A stretch of DNA of 64,000 nt from Cellvibrionaceae bacterium (GTDB lineage: Bacteria > Pseudomonadota > Gammaproteobacteria > Pseudomonadales > Cellvibrionaceae), in NCBI GenBank assembly GCA_024707385.1, contig JANPZW010000009.1:434001-498000 (forward strand). Direction: 5' to 3'. The notes beneath the pieces are model-generated. The model searched no databases. It worked only from the letters and a program-made list of their open reading frames with translations, and was not told the DNA's origin. This document shows positions 63,945 to 64,000 of this stretch, piece by piece. The position numbers and the translations under genes were made by a program. The stretch's first letter is position 1. Each line of letters begins with the position of its first letter.

Positions 63945-64000
63945 ATGACCTTTGATCTCTCCTCACTCGAGCCTCGCCCGCCGTTCCCGCCGTTTACGGC
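63945..64000 (+). CDS. start of an unknown protein (partial)
   Basis: An open frame begins with ATG 63945, 4 bases after the cynS stop, and reads MTFDLSSLEPRPPFPPFTA to the window edge. It is probably the next gene of the cyanate unit, but 19 residues do not allow a family call. Confidence 0.4.
   Translation, partial: MTFDLSSLEPRPPFPPFT

Overview
The window looks like a chromosome segment of a plant-polysaccharide-degrading gammaproteobacterium, most probably of the Cellvibrionaceae (Cellvibrio / Saccharophagus / Teredinibacter relatives). The signs are a core block ordered smpB, ratA, rnfH, bamE, fur, recN, grpE, dnaK, dnaJ, dapB, a tmRNA with the tag ANDDSYALAA, a Fur protein of Pseudomonas type, and a large glucuronoxylan locus with a TonB receptor.

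Layout. 1-7.4 kb: end of an RluA-type pseudouridine synthase, an HDOD signalling protein, a MarC membrane protein, a giant DUF4011-helicase-nuclease (like the Hhe defence protein) and a small membrane protein. 7.4-10.5 kb: a YbhGFS-like ABC exporter. 10.7-37.2 kb: a glucuronoxylan utilisation region with mannonate dehydratase, an MFS sugar symporter, three flavin halogenase-family proteins, a TonB-dependent receptor, a lipoprotein that appears to be eight carbohydrate-binding-like modules in tandem, a GH115 alpha-glucuronidase, an AraC regulator, xylulokinase, aldose epimerase, xylose isomerase, a luciferase-like monooxygenase and a secreted esterase. 37.2-40.3 kb: a zinc-ribbon membrane protein, a repeat-rich non-coding patch, ssrA, a VanZ-domain protein and smpB. 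40.4-50.9 kb: an NSS transporter and the stress/envelope core block. 50.9-54.0 kb: a possible GlyGly-CTERM secreted protein and a sigma-54 activator. 54.1-59.7 kb: TreS-maltokinase and GlgE (alpha-glucan synthesis). 60-64 kb: a cyanate uptake and degradation operon (cynABD-cynS) behind a near-consensus sigma-54 promoter.

How the genes fit together. In the xylan region the multi-module lipoprotein would hold substrate at the cell surface, the TonB receptor would import oligosaccharides, GH115 would remove (methyl)glucuronic acid and the esterase possibly acyl groups. Xylose would enter by the MFS symporter and pass through GalM, XylA and XylB; the glucuronate branch would reach KDG through mannonate dehydratase. 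The AraC regulator sits between the GH115 gene and xylB and may control both sides. At the far end, the sigma-54 activator at 52.1-54.0 kb is a candidate for CynF, which regulates cynABDS in Pseudomonas, although here it is separated from the operon by the GlgE pathway genes.

Sequence quality. About 20 genes, including dnaJ, recN, bamE, xylA and xylB, are broken by one-base shifts, most of them in or beside homopolymers and in both directions. Correcting one base restores full-length family-typical proteins in each case. I read these as sequencing or assembly errors, annotate the full gene spans, and name the likely error position in each entry.
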